Assembly: GCF_004664715.2 (NCBI RefSeq)
Contig: NC_051079.1
Span: 62,919,660 to 62,983,659 of the forward strand
From: Peromyscus leucopus
Lineage: Eukaryota > Chordata > Mammalia > Rodentia > Cricetidae
Reading direction: 5' to 3'
Length of the DNA: 64,000 nucleotides
The notes beneath the pieces are model-generated. The model saw only the letters and a list, made by a program, of their open reading frames with translations. It ran no database searches and was not told the DNA's origin. The translations under genes were made by a program, and so were the position numbers. Below, one piece after another: positions 51,340-61,836 of this stretch. How positions within the stretch are numbered: the first letter of the stretch is position 1; every line of letters starts with the position of its first letter.

Positions 51340-52210
51340 TTAAGGTTTACAGGTCCGCCGCCGCCGCCACCGCGGCTGTACGGCCCGCGCCCGCCCGCCC
51401 AGTCCCCGCCGCGGGCGCCTCCCCGCGCCGCTCTCGGCCCCCACGCCTCGGCGCCTGCCGGGCCCGACTTCCTCCAGCTGCGCCCGGTGCACGAGCAGGA
51501 GCGAGGCCGCCGCGGGGCTGCGCCAGGCCGGGAGGGATCCGGCCGGAGCGCTGGAACCTGAGCCCCGCGTGTCCGCGTCACCGCCCGGCTACTACCTGCG
51601 CCACCCGCGGCTCGCACCCCGGGAGGCGGCGCGGGAGAACCGGAGCGCGGCGCCGGGCAGACGGCTCACAGCCGGGCCCTAGTCCCCGCCTGGCGCCGGC
51701 TCGGAGCGCGCTCCCGCGGCTCCGGCCGCGCGCGCGCCTCGCTCCCGCGGGCCGGGGCGCGCGCACAGCCTCCCCCTCCTCCGCCTCGCGCCGTCTCCTC
51801 GCGGCTGAGTCACCGGCCGCGCGTCCTCAGTGTCTGGCTCGGTTCCTGGCACCGCGATCCAGACCCCTGCGGCCAGAGAGGCCAGAAGCCCCTCTCCCCA
51901 CCCTCTCATCTCGCGCTGGGGCTTCCCGAGAGCATCTCCCAGGGCGGCGGAGCTGCTCCCCAGCCTGCAGAGGGACGCACCCCTGCCCCACGGGCCTGCG
52001 TGGGGAACGCCCCTCGCACCTGCCTGCTGGCCGGGCACCGCGGGGTCCTGTCCCTGCGGGTGGGACTGGAGTGCCGCTGGGAAGGGAAAGCACGCCGTGG
52101 CGGCAGCGGGGTGCCTGGGAGGAGGCGGGGCTCTGCCCGGCGCCTGGGTCTCCTTACCCAGGCCCGGAGTAAACCCACGCGCCCTGTCTAACCTGCGGGG
52201 CGGCGTAGAG
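51340..52210. promoter_or_regulatory. CpG island, probable promoter or first exon
   Basis: 51361-51840 holds about 85 CpG in 480 bp (hand count), with (GCC)n, GC-box-like 'cccgcccgccc' and (CG)n at 51725-51736. 51841-52210 is less dense. Such density in otherwise CpG-poor rodent DNA normally marks a promoter. Direction is unsettled: possible splice donors include GTGAGT at 51304 (plus) and, on the minus strand, CAG/GTAGTA near 51590-51598 and GTAAGG near 52152-52157. Frames inside it lack an ATG start or recognisable domain. Confidence 0.8.
51806..51812 (+). promoter_or_regulatory. AP-1/MARE-type site in the island
   Basis: gcTGAGTCAc; the minus strand reads TGACTCAGC, which fits TGACNNNGC. 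Confidence 0.45.
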
Positions 52211-53945
52211 GTGTGGACTGCGGGACTTGGATATTTCCTTAAAATTGTAAAAATAGTCTCGCTGTATGGAGAACACTAGAACCTTTAAACCCGCATCCCT
52301 CGCCTGGGTTTAGTCCGGAGTGGAACTCCAATGATAATTATTAAGACACTGATGCCTTATTTTTGACTCCCTGACATAAAATTTCCACTTTGAGGGGGAT
52401 GGTGGTGGGCTTGTGGAATCCCTAAAATAACTTTTAATGGAGCTAAGCCTTCCATTATGGGAAGCGCCTGGATGCAGAGAGGCGTCTGCAGGTCCCCGTG
52501 GCCACCACCCGGCTGAGCCACAGGGACTCCTGAGCCCTCCCTGTCGGTAAAGGAAGGTGGACGCAGTGGGAGACCTACAGCCACCGCGGGAGCTAACCTT
52601 GGGAGTTGAGACCAGAGGTTTTCCTTCGTTAGGATGTTCTGATACTACAGCGAAGCAAAACGAAGATGAGATTAAAAATAACGAAGATGGAAGCAATTTG
52701 CTTTCCTGAAGACTGTGCTCTGTGCCTAGCTCCAGTTATATTTATGGCGTAGTCAGGGTCAAGGTAACCTTCACGTCTGGGCAGTTCCATTAATTATGAA
52801 GTACCCTGTCGCCAGGAGGAAACCTCTACGGAGAATTTTATTTTCCACACCACTTGGGAACCTTCGGACCTTTGTACTATTCCACCCCAAAGGGACGTGG
52901 GGGCGGGACACCATAGGAGCCAGAGAGGGATTCCAGAGAGAGAGAGAGAGAGAAGGAAGGCGAATAGGTGAGGTCAACTTGATGTGTCACGTTTCAGGGG
53001 GCCATAAACAGTTTATGGCCCTGTCCAGGAGGCCCTGCCACCCTACCACTGGGGCTCCAGAGACTGAGTAAGTGGACACCCCTGGGTGATGCAGCGCTGA
53101 GGTTTTACTGCCTGGTCATGTGCTCTGGTTACCTGCCTGGCTCCTTCCTGTCCTCTGCTCAGGGGTGGAGTTGGTCGAGGAATGGAGGCAAAGCCCACAG
53201 TGATGGTGCTCGGCAAAGCAGATGTCAGGGCCCTCTTGCACTGTGCAGACAGGGCCCCCCAGTTAGCATTTCGAGGATGGGCCCGAGACAGCAGGGGAGA
53301 GAAGCAGGCGGGTTTAATTTAAAATGATGGACTGGGGGAATGAAAGAACGCCCGGCTTTGAAAGAAGACAGGGGAACAATTACTTTTAAAAGTTTTAATT
53401 GGTCCTATTCTGAAGCACACAGTTCTCCTCTGCTAAAACCCCAGGCCAGCTCAGACCTGCATTTCTGGCTTGCCCAAGTGCCTTCCTGATCTTCCCCTTT
53501 GAACAGGGCCTCTCAGGGGGACTCCCTTGGCAGCTGACTTCCTTTTGGGGGTGTACAGTGTGTGTGTGTGTGTGTGTGTGTGATTTCTACCTAGCTCACT
53601 TTCAAAAGCAGATTTCTAGCCTTGGAGGTCAGAGGCCTTGGGGCGGAGGGCCTCTCCGATTCATCCCCCTTGTGGCTTGACTCATCTGGGGCGGATCTAC
53701 ATCACCGTCTAAGCGAAGTGACTGAAGATGGACGAAAGTGGCTTCCGGCCAGCTCCTGTGTGGGAGAGGGGACAATGGCCTGAAGGTGACCACACAGCTA
53801 CTGTGCTCCTAGAAACAAATGAACTTCTCAAGAACCCCCCAGAAACCCCTGAATTCCAAATTCTTTGCAAATGAGTGCTTTGTACCAGATAATGAGGGTG
53901 GATGACTTCCTGCCATGAGGTCCAAACCTGCCAGTCCACTCCATG
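52211..53945. other. 1.7-kb unique stretch downstream of the island
   Basis: Repeat-poor; no recognisable exon. Contains (GA)n at 52937-52953 and (GT)n at 53549-53581. Confidence 0.5.
53549..53581. repeat. (GT)n microsatellite
   Basis: About 16 units. Confidence 0.95.
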
Positions 53946-53949
53946 AATA

Positions 53950-54963
53950 AATGGTTGATTCTAAGGCCGGGGCAGGAAATACTCTCCTGAGGAGCCTGGA
54001 GTACCTTTCCGAGAGACAGCGAGGAAGTGCTCAGAAACGAAAACGAGCTGGGTATATCCAAGGGACAACCTGAAAGAGAGTGGAACAATTGAGCAGAACA
54101 AAATACTACATCTCAGTCCAAAGTGTGGCGCAAATACCCAGAAATGGAGCCATGCTGATACAAACTATTGAATGCCAATAAATAGGAAAGAAGAGATGGT
54201 GTGTATACAGATAATTGCAAATCACTTATGCAGATGTTTGTTTGTTTGTTTGTTTGTTTTGTTTTGTTTTGTTTTGTTTTCAGAAACAGGCTTTCTCTAT
54301 GTATCCCTGGCTGTCCTGGAGCTTGCTCTGTAGACCAGGCTGGCCTCGAACTCAGAGATCCACCTGCCTCTGCTGGGATTAAAGACGTGGGGCACCACCG
54401 CCTGGCCTTCTGCTGATGTTTCTACAGGAAATGGGTTGTACTTAGTGACAAAAGGACAGTGTGAGGCCTGAAAGGGGTAACTAGTAGGGTGGTGAGGTCC
54501 CTGGCGAAGGTTCCTCCCTCAGCTGGGTGCTCAGTGTCAGCGCTGAGGCTGTCGATTGTATGCTCCCCTGGCATGAGAGAGAGTTCAACTCTCAGTTTTC
54601 CTGAAACTCCACAGCCCCTGTTTAACCACGCAAAAACATCAGCAAACCTAAGAGGAGGGACAGTGAGGAATATGTGACCGGAACGTCTCAACTATCATGA
54701 TCAAAGACAAAGGGAATCTGACTTGCCTAAGCAGACGTGAGATAGTAGATGTAACATAGTATCCTGGATAGATGCTGGGAGAGAACAAAACTTTAGGGGA
54801 AAGCTAGCTGAATTGAAATTACCTACAGAGTTTAAATTCTATTTTTAATTAAGTGTTTGTGGTAGGTGAGTGTCTGCTGGAGAACGTTGGAAGCCTTAGG
54901 TACCCTAAGAGCTAGAATTACAATTTTCTGTAGACCTACAACTATTTGAAAATAAAAACTTAG
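53950..54963 (+). mobile_element. Ancient L1 3' UTR, split by B1
   Basis: Blocks in order: 'aaatactacatctcagtcca', 'tggagccatgctgatacaaa', after the B1 'gtatcctggatagatgctgg', 'ctttaggggaaagctagctg', 'caattttctgtagacctaca' and 'atttgaaaataaaaactta'. This is the end of an old mammalian L1. Confidence 0.6.
54237..54406 (-). mobile_element. B1 SINE nested in L1
   Basis: (GTTT)n(GTTTT)n tail, 'cagaaacaggctttctctat', 'agaccaggctggcctcgaac', 'caccaccgcctggcc'. A short deletion removes part of the head. Confidence 0.93.
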
Positions 54964-54983
54964 GGGGAGATTTGTATACATAC

Positions 54984-55134
54984 CTGGATTTTTTTTTTCC
55001 CAATACAGGGTTTCCTATGTAGCTCTGGCTGTCCTGAAACTCAATTTGTAGACCAAGTTGGCCTTGAGCTCATAGAAATCCATCTGTCTCTGCCTCCCAA
55101 GTGCTGGAACTCAAGGTATGTGCCAACTACTCCC
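54984..55134 (-). mobile_element. B1 SINE, old
   Basis: 'atacagggtttcctatgtag', 'ctcccaagtgctggaactca', 'gccaactactccc'. Confidence 0.85.
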
Positions 55135-55331
55135 AACTTATTTTGTAATATTTAATTTTTTTGACTTAGTTCAACAGAAACATGAGAGTTCTTCATCTGC
55201 CATTGTTGGGAGTTGTTTGGGTTTCCAGTGACTTCTCCTGAGGCTGAGGCCTGGGAGTGAGTAGAGTTGAGTCTCCTTAAGAAAAGATGATGGACACCGC
55301 TGAATTGCCACACCCGGGGTTATGGCAGCAG

Positions 55332-55359
55332 ACACACACACACACACACACACACACAA
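55332..55359. repeat. (CA)n microsatellite
   Basis: About 14 units. Confidence 0.95.
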
Positions 55360-55467
55360 CTAGAACAGCGATCAAGGCTTCAGAGTTTTTTGGTCTTGTC
55401 GTGTTTTAATATTATTTTCCCCTAGAGCATTAGAAATCCACATATGGCTGTAAGAGATAGTATAGTC

Positions 55468-55635
55468 CCAGGTGTGGTGGCACATTCATTTAATCCCAGC
55501 ACTCTGGAGGCAGAGCCAGGGAGATCTCTGAATTTGAGGCCAGCTGGGCCTACATAGGGAGTTTCAGGCTGGCCAGGGGTACACAGTAAGGCCTTGTCTC
55601 AAAAACAAAAACAAAATAAAAAAAAAAAAAAAAAG
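55468..55635 (+). mobile_element. B1 SINE
   Basis: 'cccaggtgtggtggcacatt', 'cccagcactctggaggcaga', 'caggctggccaggggtacac', A tail. Confidence 0.88.
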
Positions 55636-55701
55636 AAGAGAGGAGAGAGGGGGAGAATGATGAAAGAGCCTATGATATCCTGAGTTAAGTTGCCATTTGG
55701 C

Positions 55702-55775
55702 ACTGGTGGCATAGCTCAGGGGCTCAGCACTTGCCTAGCGTGTATGATGCTCTGCCTTTAATACCGGGCAAAGGA
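55702..55775 (+). mobile_element. ID-like SINE, old
   Basis: 'ggtggcatagctcaggggct', 'cagcacttgcctagcgtgta', 'taataccgggca'. Confidence 0.6.
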
Positions 55776-55779
55776 AGGG

Positions 55780-56720
55780 AGCAAGTCTCTGGGACCTGTG
55801 TCACCGTCCCAGATCATACCTGGACATTACAGGACCTGGTCTCCTCTCTGGGTCCTGGTGGTTCGGACTGCATGATCATTATCTTTCTTTTTCGGGGTGT
55901 CTGTGATTCAGTTGGGGAAGATGGAGGTAGACCACCTCACACACACATACACCACCACCACCAGTGACACAAAACATGAAAAACAGTGGCCACTGTGGCA
56001 GGCTAAAGGGCTCTGTGCTGCGAGGTTCCGTTTCTGTGGGAAAAAGAACAAGATGATAGTGCCAGGCTGTTTCCCTCACATTTCAGTGACTAAAGCAAGT
56101 CACACGACCAGATTACCTCATTCATTCCTGCATTCATTTGCTCATTTGATACTCAAGCATGGAACATTCCAGACCCAAACACTGGATTTGGGTGCTGGAT
56201 TTCAACAGGAGTGTTGACCTAGGGAGGTCCCCCAAAGGAGTGTAGCCATGATGGAGGGGATTTGGAAATCATGTCTACGGGTGACCACAGGACAGAACAT
56301 GGCATTTATTTAGTCACTAGGACGGAAGTTGAAAACGGCTGTCGGAAGTTTTCAGGAAGGTTGGGGGTGGGGTTGTATTCTACGTGTTACAGAAGGCTAA
56401 GGTCACAATGTGGACCAGCAGGCAGAGAAAATCAGAGCAGGACCTTCTTTTAAGTGGAAAGTTGCAAGGGAAGAGCTTTCCTTGAAAGCAGGGAATCTGA
56501 ACTCCCTGAAAGGAAATCTGCACAATGCTGAATGATCTGCCCATCGATCCCTCCTGATGCCCTTCCCGGTGAGTCCAGGATTCCCAAGGAAAGGGACTTC
56601 CCAGCATCTCTTATTTCAGGATCTAAGGTTTCATCTTTAACTCTAAATGAGCTCATCTGCCTCCTGGCATGAGACCCGATTGTTTCTGTGTTCGGGTCGA
56701 CGTCATTAATAATAATCACA
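55780..56720. other. Unique DNA, L2 trace
   Basis: 56118-56160 (attcattcctgcattcattt) may be a reversed L2 tail; otherwise nothing recognised. Confidence 0.45.
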
Positions 56721-56721
56721 G

Positions 56722-56797
56722 CTAGGGATGGTGGTACAAAGCACTTGTTGAAACAAGTGTGGGCCATACAACAAGATCCTGTCTCAAAAGAGTCAAA
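56722..56797 (+). mobile_element. B1-derived fragment
   Basis: 'gctagggatggtggtacaaa', 'caagatcctgtctcaaaag', with the middle deleted. Confidence 0.5.
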
Positions 56798-56844
56798 ATT
56801 TAAATTGAAAAACTTAATCCCAATGATTGCTATTTTTTTAAAGT

Positions 56845-57075
56845 AAGCGCTTGGAGAACCCTACTGTGTGCCAAGTACTTTTATAAGTGCTTAATGTATA
56901 TGGATAATGTTATTAGTTCGTTCTCACGCTAACCTCATGAGGAAATGACGAAAGTGCTGTTATTATTCCCACACCATATCAGGGAGAATACTGAGGTAGA
57001 ATGCAGTTCGTGACAGAGCGAAGATTCCAATCTAGAGCATCCGGCCCCGGAGTTTGTGCTTCTGACCACATCTTC
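56845..57075 (-). mobile_element. MIR SINE, long copy
   Basis: 'ctactgtgtgccaagtactt', 'tctcacgctaacctcatgag', 'gagaatactgaggtagaatg', 'ttccaatctagagcatccgg'. Clear reversed MIR order. Confidence 0.78.
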
Positions 57076-57089
57076 TTGCTTTTTTATTC

Positions 57090-57165
57090 TTTGGCTGTGC
57101 TAGAGACAGGACCTAAAGGCTGCCATGTGATCGACAGGCACTCTGCAGTGCTAGACCCGGCCCCC
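57090..57165 (-). mobile_element. ID/B4-like fragment
   Basis: 'gctagagacaggacctaaag', 'gacaggcactctgcagtgct'. Confidence 0.5.
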
Positions 57166-57167
57166 CC

Positions 57168-57190
57168 CTTTTACTTATTTATTATTTTCC

Positions 57191-57262
<72 letters not shown>

Positions 57263-57273
57263 ATGTATGTATA

Positions 57274-57308
<35 letters not shown>

Positions 57309-57452
57309 ATGTGAGTATGGATGCCCACAGCAGCCAGAGGAATCAGATCCCCAGGAGCTGGAGTTGCCGGAGTTTCTGGTGCTGGCACCAAGCTCCTGAC
57401 CTCTGCAAGAACAGCAAGCGCTCTTAAGGGCTGAGCCATTTTTCCAGCCCGA
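57168..57452 (-). mobile_element. B3 SINE expanded by (GT)n
   Basis: Tail 'acttatttattattttcctcc', GT expansion, then 'gtgagtatggatgcccacag', 'cctctgcaagaacagcaagc', 'ctgagccatttttccagccc'. Confidence 0.8.
57193..57309. repeat. (GT)n microsatellite, about 115 bp
   Basis: Almost pure alternating GT with one short break (atgtatgtatatct) near 57263. Confidence 0.97.
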
Positions 57453-57464
57453 TACATTTTATTT

Positions 57465-57597
57465 CTGAGACAGAGTCTCTTCTGAGTTATCCAGACTGGA
57501 CTGGCTCATTCTGTAGCCCAGGCAGCCTTGAACGTTTGGTCCTCTTGCCTCTACCTCCTGAGTAGCTAGAATTAATGATGCCAACAGACCTGGCTTA
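57465..57597 (-). mobile_element. B1 SINE, old
   Basis: 'ctgagacagagtctcttctg', 'tgtagcccaggcagccttga', 'gagtagctagaattaatgat'. Confidence 0.75.
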
Positions 57598-57616
57598 AAA
57601 AACAAATAATACATGA

Positions 57617-57789
57617 CTGCACGGCAGTGGTGGCACACACCTTTAATCCCAGCACTGGAGATGCAGAGCCAGGCCGATCTCTGTGAGTGCGAGGCCAGCC
57701 TGGTCTACAGAGCTAGTTCCAGGACAGGCTCCAAAGCTACACAGAGAAACCCTGTCTTGGGGAAAACAAAACAAAACAAAACAAAAAAC
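57617..57789 (+). mobile_element. B1 SINE
   Basis: 'gcacggcagtggtggcacac', 'ggacaggctccaaagctaca', (AAAAC)n tail. It lies 20 bp from an inverted B1. Confidence 0.92.
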
Positions 57790-57817
57790 CAACCCACACA
57801 AGTAACCCACAGCTTTC

Positions 57818-57975
57818 ATAAAGCCTGTGAAATGACCCAGAGGTAAAGTACCTGGCCATCTGAATTCAATCCCGGGAACCCACGTAAAGATGGAAAGAGA
57901 GAACCAACTTCACAACACATGCCTTATGCACTTCTGTGACATCGTACCCACACACAATAAAGCAAATAAAAACTT
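57818..57975 (+). mobile_element. B2-superfamily SINE, old
   Basis: 'gtgaaatgacccagaggtaa', 'gaattcaatcccgggaaccc', 'gagagaaccaacttcacaac', 'cacaataaagcaaataaa'. Confidence 0.65.
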
Positions 57976-57994
57976 GAAATTTATTTGCATACAG

Positions 57995-58108
57995 CTTTGT
58001 TTTGAGACTGGGTCTTGCTCCATAGCCCAGGCTGACTTTAAACCTGTGATGCTCCTGCCTCTACCTCCTGAGTACTAAGATCATACACATGAGCCATTCT
58101 GCCCAGAC
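57995..58108 (-). mobile_element. B1 SINE, old
   Basis: 'gttttgagactgggtcttgc', 'ccatagcccaggctgacttt', 'ctcctgagtactaagatcat'. Confidence 0.75.
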
Positions 58109-58436
58109 TGAAATTCTACCTTTATAGGTAACTAATAGCCACAAAATTTGAAAACCATTCAGAATACGCTTTCTGACCATTGTGAAATTAGGATAGAAAA
58201 AGAAGGCTGGAAAATGTCCTCAAATATTTGGGAACAAAGAAGCCCTTTCTTAATGACCTAAGTGGAAATACTGTGAATGGGGTAACAGTGGAACTGTAAA
58301 ATGCCAAGACTGGACGGCTGTCCCTAACATTATGTAAAAGAAAAATGTATACTCTACGTTTCCATTGTAAAGGAAGAAAGACTGGAAATTAAAGATTTTT
58401 ATATTTCAGATTAGTTGGGGGGAAAAGTCACATTAA

Positions 58437-58580
58437 GGGCCAGTAAGATGCTTGGCAGGTAAAAGCATTTGCCATTCAAGTCTGATGAGCCTGTGGAAAG
58501 AGGAAGCTGACTTTGGAGGGTTGTCCTCTGACCTCCACACATGCCTGCACTCACATACATCACATACTACATACATATGT
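58437..58580 (+). mobile_element. B2-superfamily SINE
   Basis: 'gggccagtaagatgcttggc', 'agggttgtcctctgacctcc', CA/TACA tail. Confidence 0.65.
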
Positions 58581-58584
58581 GGTG

Positions 58585-59167
58585 ATATTGTATTTGTGCT
58601 GAAATGTGGTGATGTTGTATGTTAATAAATAAAGTTTGCCTGGAGATCAGAGGTCAGAGATAGCCAGCCATAAACAAAAGTCCGGCAGTGCTAGCACACG
58701 CCTTAATCTGATCACATGGCAGGCAGAGTCTCTGTGTGTTCAAGGACACAGCCAAGCGTGGTGACACACGCCTTTAATCACAGTACCAACCATAGAGACC
58801 TGGAGGTCTGTAGAGACAGGGAGTGATGAGGAAGTGAGGTAGCTGGGCTAAGAGTCAATGAGAAGGCAGAACAGCAAGGCAATAAAGGTGCAGGTTAGAC
58901 CGGAAGAAGCTGGTTTGGTTCTCTTGGGAAGCAACTGGTGTGGTGAGTAAGGTTAGCTGGTGGCTATTCCTATTTCTCTGATCTCTACGGCTTTCACCCC
59001 TGTATTTGGCTCTGTGTTTCTTATTTAATAAGACTGTTTAGAAATTCATCTACATGGGGTTGGAGATTTAGCTCAGTGGTAGAGCACTTGCCTAGCAAGC
59101 GCAAGGCCCTGGGTTCGATCCTCAGCTCCAAAGGAAAAAAAAAAAAAAGAAATTCATCTACACACAT
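58585..59167. mobile_element. Cricetid-type LTR-like repeat containing B1-derived blocks
   Basis: Starts 'tattgtatttgtgctgaaat', then 'gttaataaataaagtttgcc', two B1-like blocks ('tagcacacgccttaatctga' and 'gtgacacacgcctttaatca'), 'cctgtatttggctctgtgtt', 'cttatttaataagactgttt', 'gaaattcatctacac'. I know this pattern as a repeat in hamster and deer-mouse DNA; I am not certain of its class or strand. Split by an ID element. Confidence 0.6.
59055..59147 (+). mobile_element. Intact ID SINE with perfect TSD
   Basis: 'tggggttggagatttagctc', 'gcacttgcctagcaagcgca', B-box 'gggttcgatcc', A-rich tail. TSD agaaattcatctaca at 59040-59054 and 59148-59162. Confidence 0.97.
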
Positions 59168-59295
59168 AGTAATGACATATAAAATTTAAAAAGTCATATT
59201 AAGCCCAAAGAAAGAAGGTAATAATGAAAAGGACAGAGATTAATAAAATAGATAATAAACTTATAGAAATTACCAAAACCATACATTGACCTTGG

Positions 59296-59650
59296 ACAAA
59301 AAGCCATATGTGTTTAAAGTATTTCTGGCCTCTCTGTTCTAGTACATGGCTCTGTGTGAGTACCAGTTAGAAACTACAGACTAACTCATACATTATGAAA
59401 GCTTTATAGTGTTTTTAATATTTGGTTGGCCTAATACCTGCCCATGGCTCTTATTTCTCAAAATACCTAGTATTTATCTTCTATTTAAGCTTAAATTGTG
59501 GTCCATCAGCTTGGCCAACTCCCTTGCTTAAATCCTGTGTGAGCCTCAGTTGAGGCCAAATTACACTATACATTAATATGAAAAGGATTAACAGCTTTAT
59601 AAATGGGGTCTTCCTAGCCTAGAAGGGGTAGTCAGCTTCTCCTTAGTATA
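59296..59650. other. AT-rich DNA, unrecognised
   Basis: May be more of the old L1 or unique DNA. Confidence 0.4.
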
Positions 59651-59654
59651 TAGT

Positions 59655-59765
59655 AGTTTTGGTGATGGTGGCACACATCTCCATCCCAGGAGGCAGAGAC
59701 ACAGCCTGGTCTACAGGGTGAGTTCCAGGACAACCAGGGCTCCATAGAGAAACCTTATCTTGGAA
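59655..59765 (+). mobile_element. B1 SINE with internal deletions
   Basis: 'ttggtgatggtggcacacat', 'caggaggcagagacacagcc', 'caaccagggctccatagaga'. Faces an inverted B1. Confidence 0.82.
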
Positions 59766-59783
59766 GAGGAGGAGGAAGCAGCA

Positions 59784-59800
59784 GTTTTCTTTTCTTTCCT

Positions 59801-59839
<39 letters not shown>

Positions 59840-60002
59840 TTTTTTTGTTTTTGTTTTTTGAGACAGGGTTTCTCTGTGTAGCTTTGGTGCCTGTCCCGGA
59901 TCTCGCTCTGTACACCAGGCTGGCCTTGAACTCACAGAGATCCGCCTGCCTCTGCCTCCCAAGTGCTGGGATTAAAGGCATGTGCCACCACCACCAGCCA
60001 GC
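59784..60002 (-). mobile_element. Young B1 SINE
   Basis: Long (TTTTC)n/T tail at 59784-59846, 'ttttgagacagggtttctct', 'tacaccaggctggccttgaa', 'gccaccaccaccagcc'. Confidence 0.96.
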
Positions 60003-60127
60003 CATTTTCTTTATTCTGATCATATGTAGGTTTTGGAATAAACATGTCTTTATTGGTTGCTATTGAGAAATGAAAGCTTTTCTTTTATTATAATAGTATT
60101 GTTTCAATCAAACTGCTGATGCTTTAA

Positions 60128-60153
60128 AACACACATACACACACACACACACA
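60128..60153. repeat. (CA)n microsatellite
   Basis: About 12 units with one TA. Confidence 0.9.
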
Positions 60154-61065
60154 GACAGAGACTAAGTATTTGACACGCAATTGTGTTTTGACATATTGGC
60201 TAACCCCCTGTGAATCATTCTTGTCAACCACATCCTCTTCAAATGTGAAATATACAACAGACCTATGTCTGTAGCATTTCTGACCTGTACTTTGTAAGCA
60301 ATGTCTGTAGATACTCAGAAGGTCTTGCTGAAGCCACTGCAGACCAGCCAATACCCCAGAAGCCTCAAAGCAAAGGAAAGCACTTTAGGCCACAGTTACC
60401 TGAGCACAAATATTCATTATGAACACCCACATTGTGGCCCGGTGCTTTGCAGACACCAACATACATCACAGACCCGCCCCGCCCCAAGAGTGATGGGAAG
60501 CATGTGCTGTGAAAGCCGCCTGGGGTGCTAACCACTTCCCGAACAGACCAGATGCAGCTGGGAACAGGAGATGCTCCTGCAAGCTCCATGGCTTCCTTAA
60601 AATTGATTTATCATTTTTTCCCAACATAAAAGTAATTAATGCGTGTTCATCTCCAAACACTGGGATGCACATGAAGATCATAAACACCGCCCTGTGGTCC
60701 CTACCACCCAGAACACCCACTGTTTCCTGATCCTCCTCCGTTTTCCTAGCAGCTAGACCTGGATGCATGTTTCCAACGGGGCTTGTTCTGCGGAGATGGT
60801 TTGCAGAGCGGCTGGCTGCTCATGCGTCCTGTGTTGTTCATTCCCTGTCCTCCCGGACTAGGGATGTTATGGAGGCGTCGTGTTCCTTCTCACTGCAGAG
60901 ACCTCTTTGAGTCCCTCCTTCTCCTAAGGTTTTGCCCTGAGCTTTCCTTATTTTTCCAATATAAGATTTAAGTCAATCCCCACAGGAGAACATATTGTTC
61001 TCATTTTTGATTATGTCATTTGAGGAGATTCCTAGACAGACTACTGGAGCAGGGACAAGGAACGT
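60154..61065. other. Unique DNA, possible old LINE trace
   Basis: 60605-60725 (taaaagtaattaatgcgtgt, ctaccacccagaacacccac) has the flavour of an old mammalian interspersed repeat; otherwise nothing recognised. Confidence 0.4.
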
Positions 61066-61249
61066 TTTTTTTTTTTTTTTAATTGTAAAATGTACATGAC
61101 ATAAAATTGACCATTTCAGCCATTTTAAAGTAAACTGGAGTCTAGTGGTATTGAGTGCATACCGGCTGTTGGACAAGCAACTTCACAACAAACAAGTAAA
61201 ACTGAAATATTAATACACATTCACTGGATTGCAGCTCTTTGTGGCACGT

Positions 61250-61314
61250 ACGCACGCGTGCGCGCATATGTGTGTGTGCGCGCATATGTGTGTGTGTGTG
61301 TGTGTGTGTGTGTT
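61250..61314. repeat. Alternating purine-pyrimidine tract (Z-DNA-prone)
   Basis: 'acgcacgcgtgcgcgcatat' followed by a repeated tgtgtgtgcgcgcatatg-type unit and (TG)n; nearly every step alternates purine and pyrimidine. Confidence 0.9.
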
Positions 61315-61520
61315 CCACAAACCTATTCTTTCTGCTCTTCACAACCCCATGAAACCGAATCCTACAGTGTTTGTCCTCTGTAACTGGTTTGTTTCACTTA
61401 GTACAATGTCTTCATGGTGTGTCTACATTGTAGCATGTGTTGGAAAGACCTTTTTAGGGTTGAATAATATTCCAGTGTGTGTATATACACCAGATCTTGT
61501 CTCTCCATGCAAACATTTTT

Positions 61521-61701
61521 TTTTTAAAGATTTATTTATTTATTATGTATACAATGTTCTGCCTGCATGTATGCCTGCAGGAAGAGGGCACCAGATCTCA
61601 TTACAGATGGTTGTGAGCCACCATGTGGTTGCTGGGAATTGAACTCAGGACCTCCGGAAGAACAGCCAGTGCTCTTAACCTCTGAGCTATCTCTCCAGCC
61701 C
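61521..61701 (-). mobile_element. Young B2 SINE with perfect TSD
   Basis: 'aaagatttatttatttatta', 'gaagagggcaccagatctca', 'gaattgaactcaggacctcc', 'gagctatctctccagccc'. TSD gcaaacattttt at 61509-61520 and 61702-61713. Confidence 0.97.
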
Positions 61702-61836
61702 GCAAACATTTTTAAGGTTATTGACTCAAATTGTCTACCAGAAAGAACCAGTAGTTTACGTGCCCACCATGAATTATGAAATTAAAATTTCTATGAAATT
61801 AAAACTTTCTATCAAGGCATGGTGACTCACATTTCT

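Larger units (their letters stand above)
58115..59295 (+). mobile_element. Ancient L1 ORF2 fragment, split by later insertions
   Basis: 58150-58330 ('tttctgaccattgtgaaatt', 'ttgggaacaaagaag') and 59190-59290 ('gaaagaaggtaataatgaaa', 'attaataaaatagataataa') follow the order of L1 ORF2. 58437-59167 is younger inserted DNA. Confidence 0.5.
61070..61760 (-). mobile_element. Ancient L1 (3' UTR to ORF2 end), split by B2
   Basis: 'ttgtaaaatgtacatgacat', 'tcatggtgtgtctacattgt', 'gggttgaataatattccagt', 'gtgtatatacaccagatctt': reversed L1M. The B2 at 61521-61701 interrupts it. Confidence 0.6.

Noticed and set aside
51304..51561. Plus frame in the CpG island, and the frame at 51830-52279
   Set aside because: Both begin at GTG, not ATG, and are Pro/Ala/Arg-rich as expected from GC composition.
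57001..57457. Val/Cys- or His/Thr-rich frames
   Set aside because: Translations of a GT/CA microsatellite; the same applies at 5020-5353, 9000-9188, 35285-35534 and 48242-48658.
59055..59147. tRNA gene
   Set aside because: The A/B-box-like tRNA-Ala head is that of an ID SINE, with an A-rich tail and TSD; the same holds for 27884-27965 and 62283-62375.
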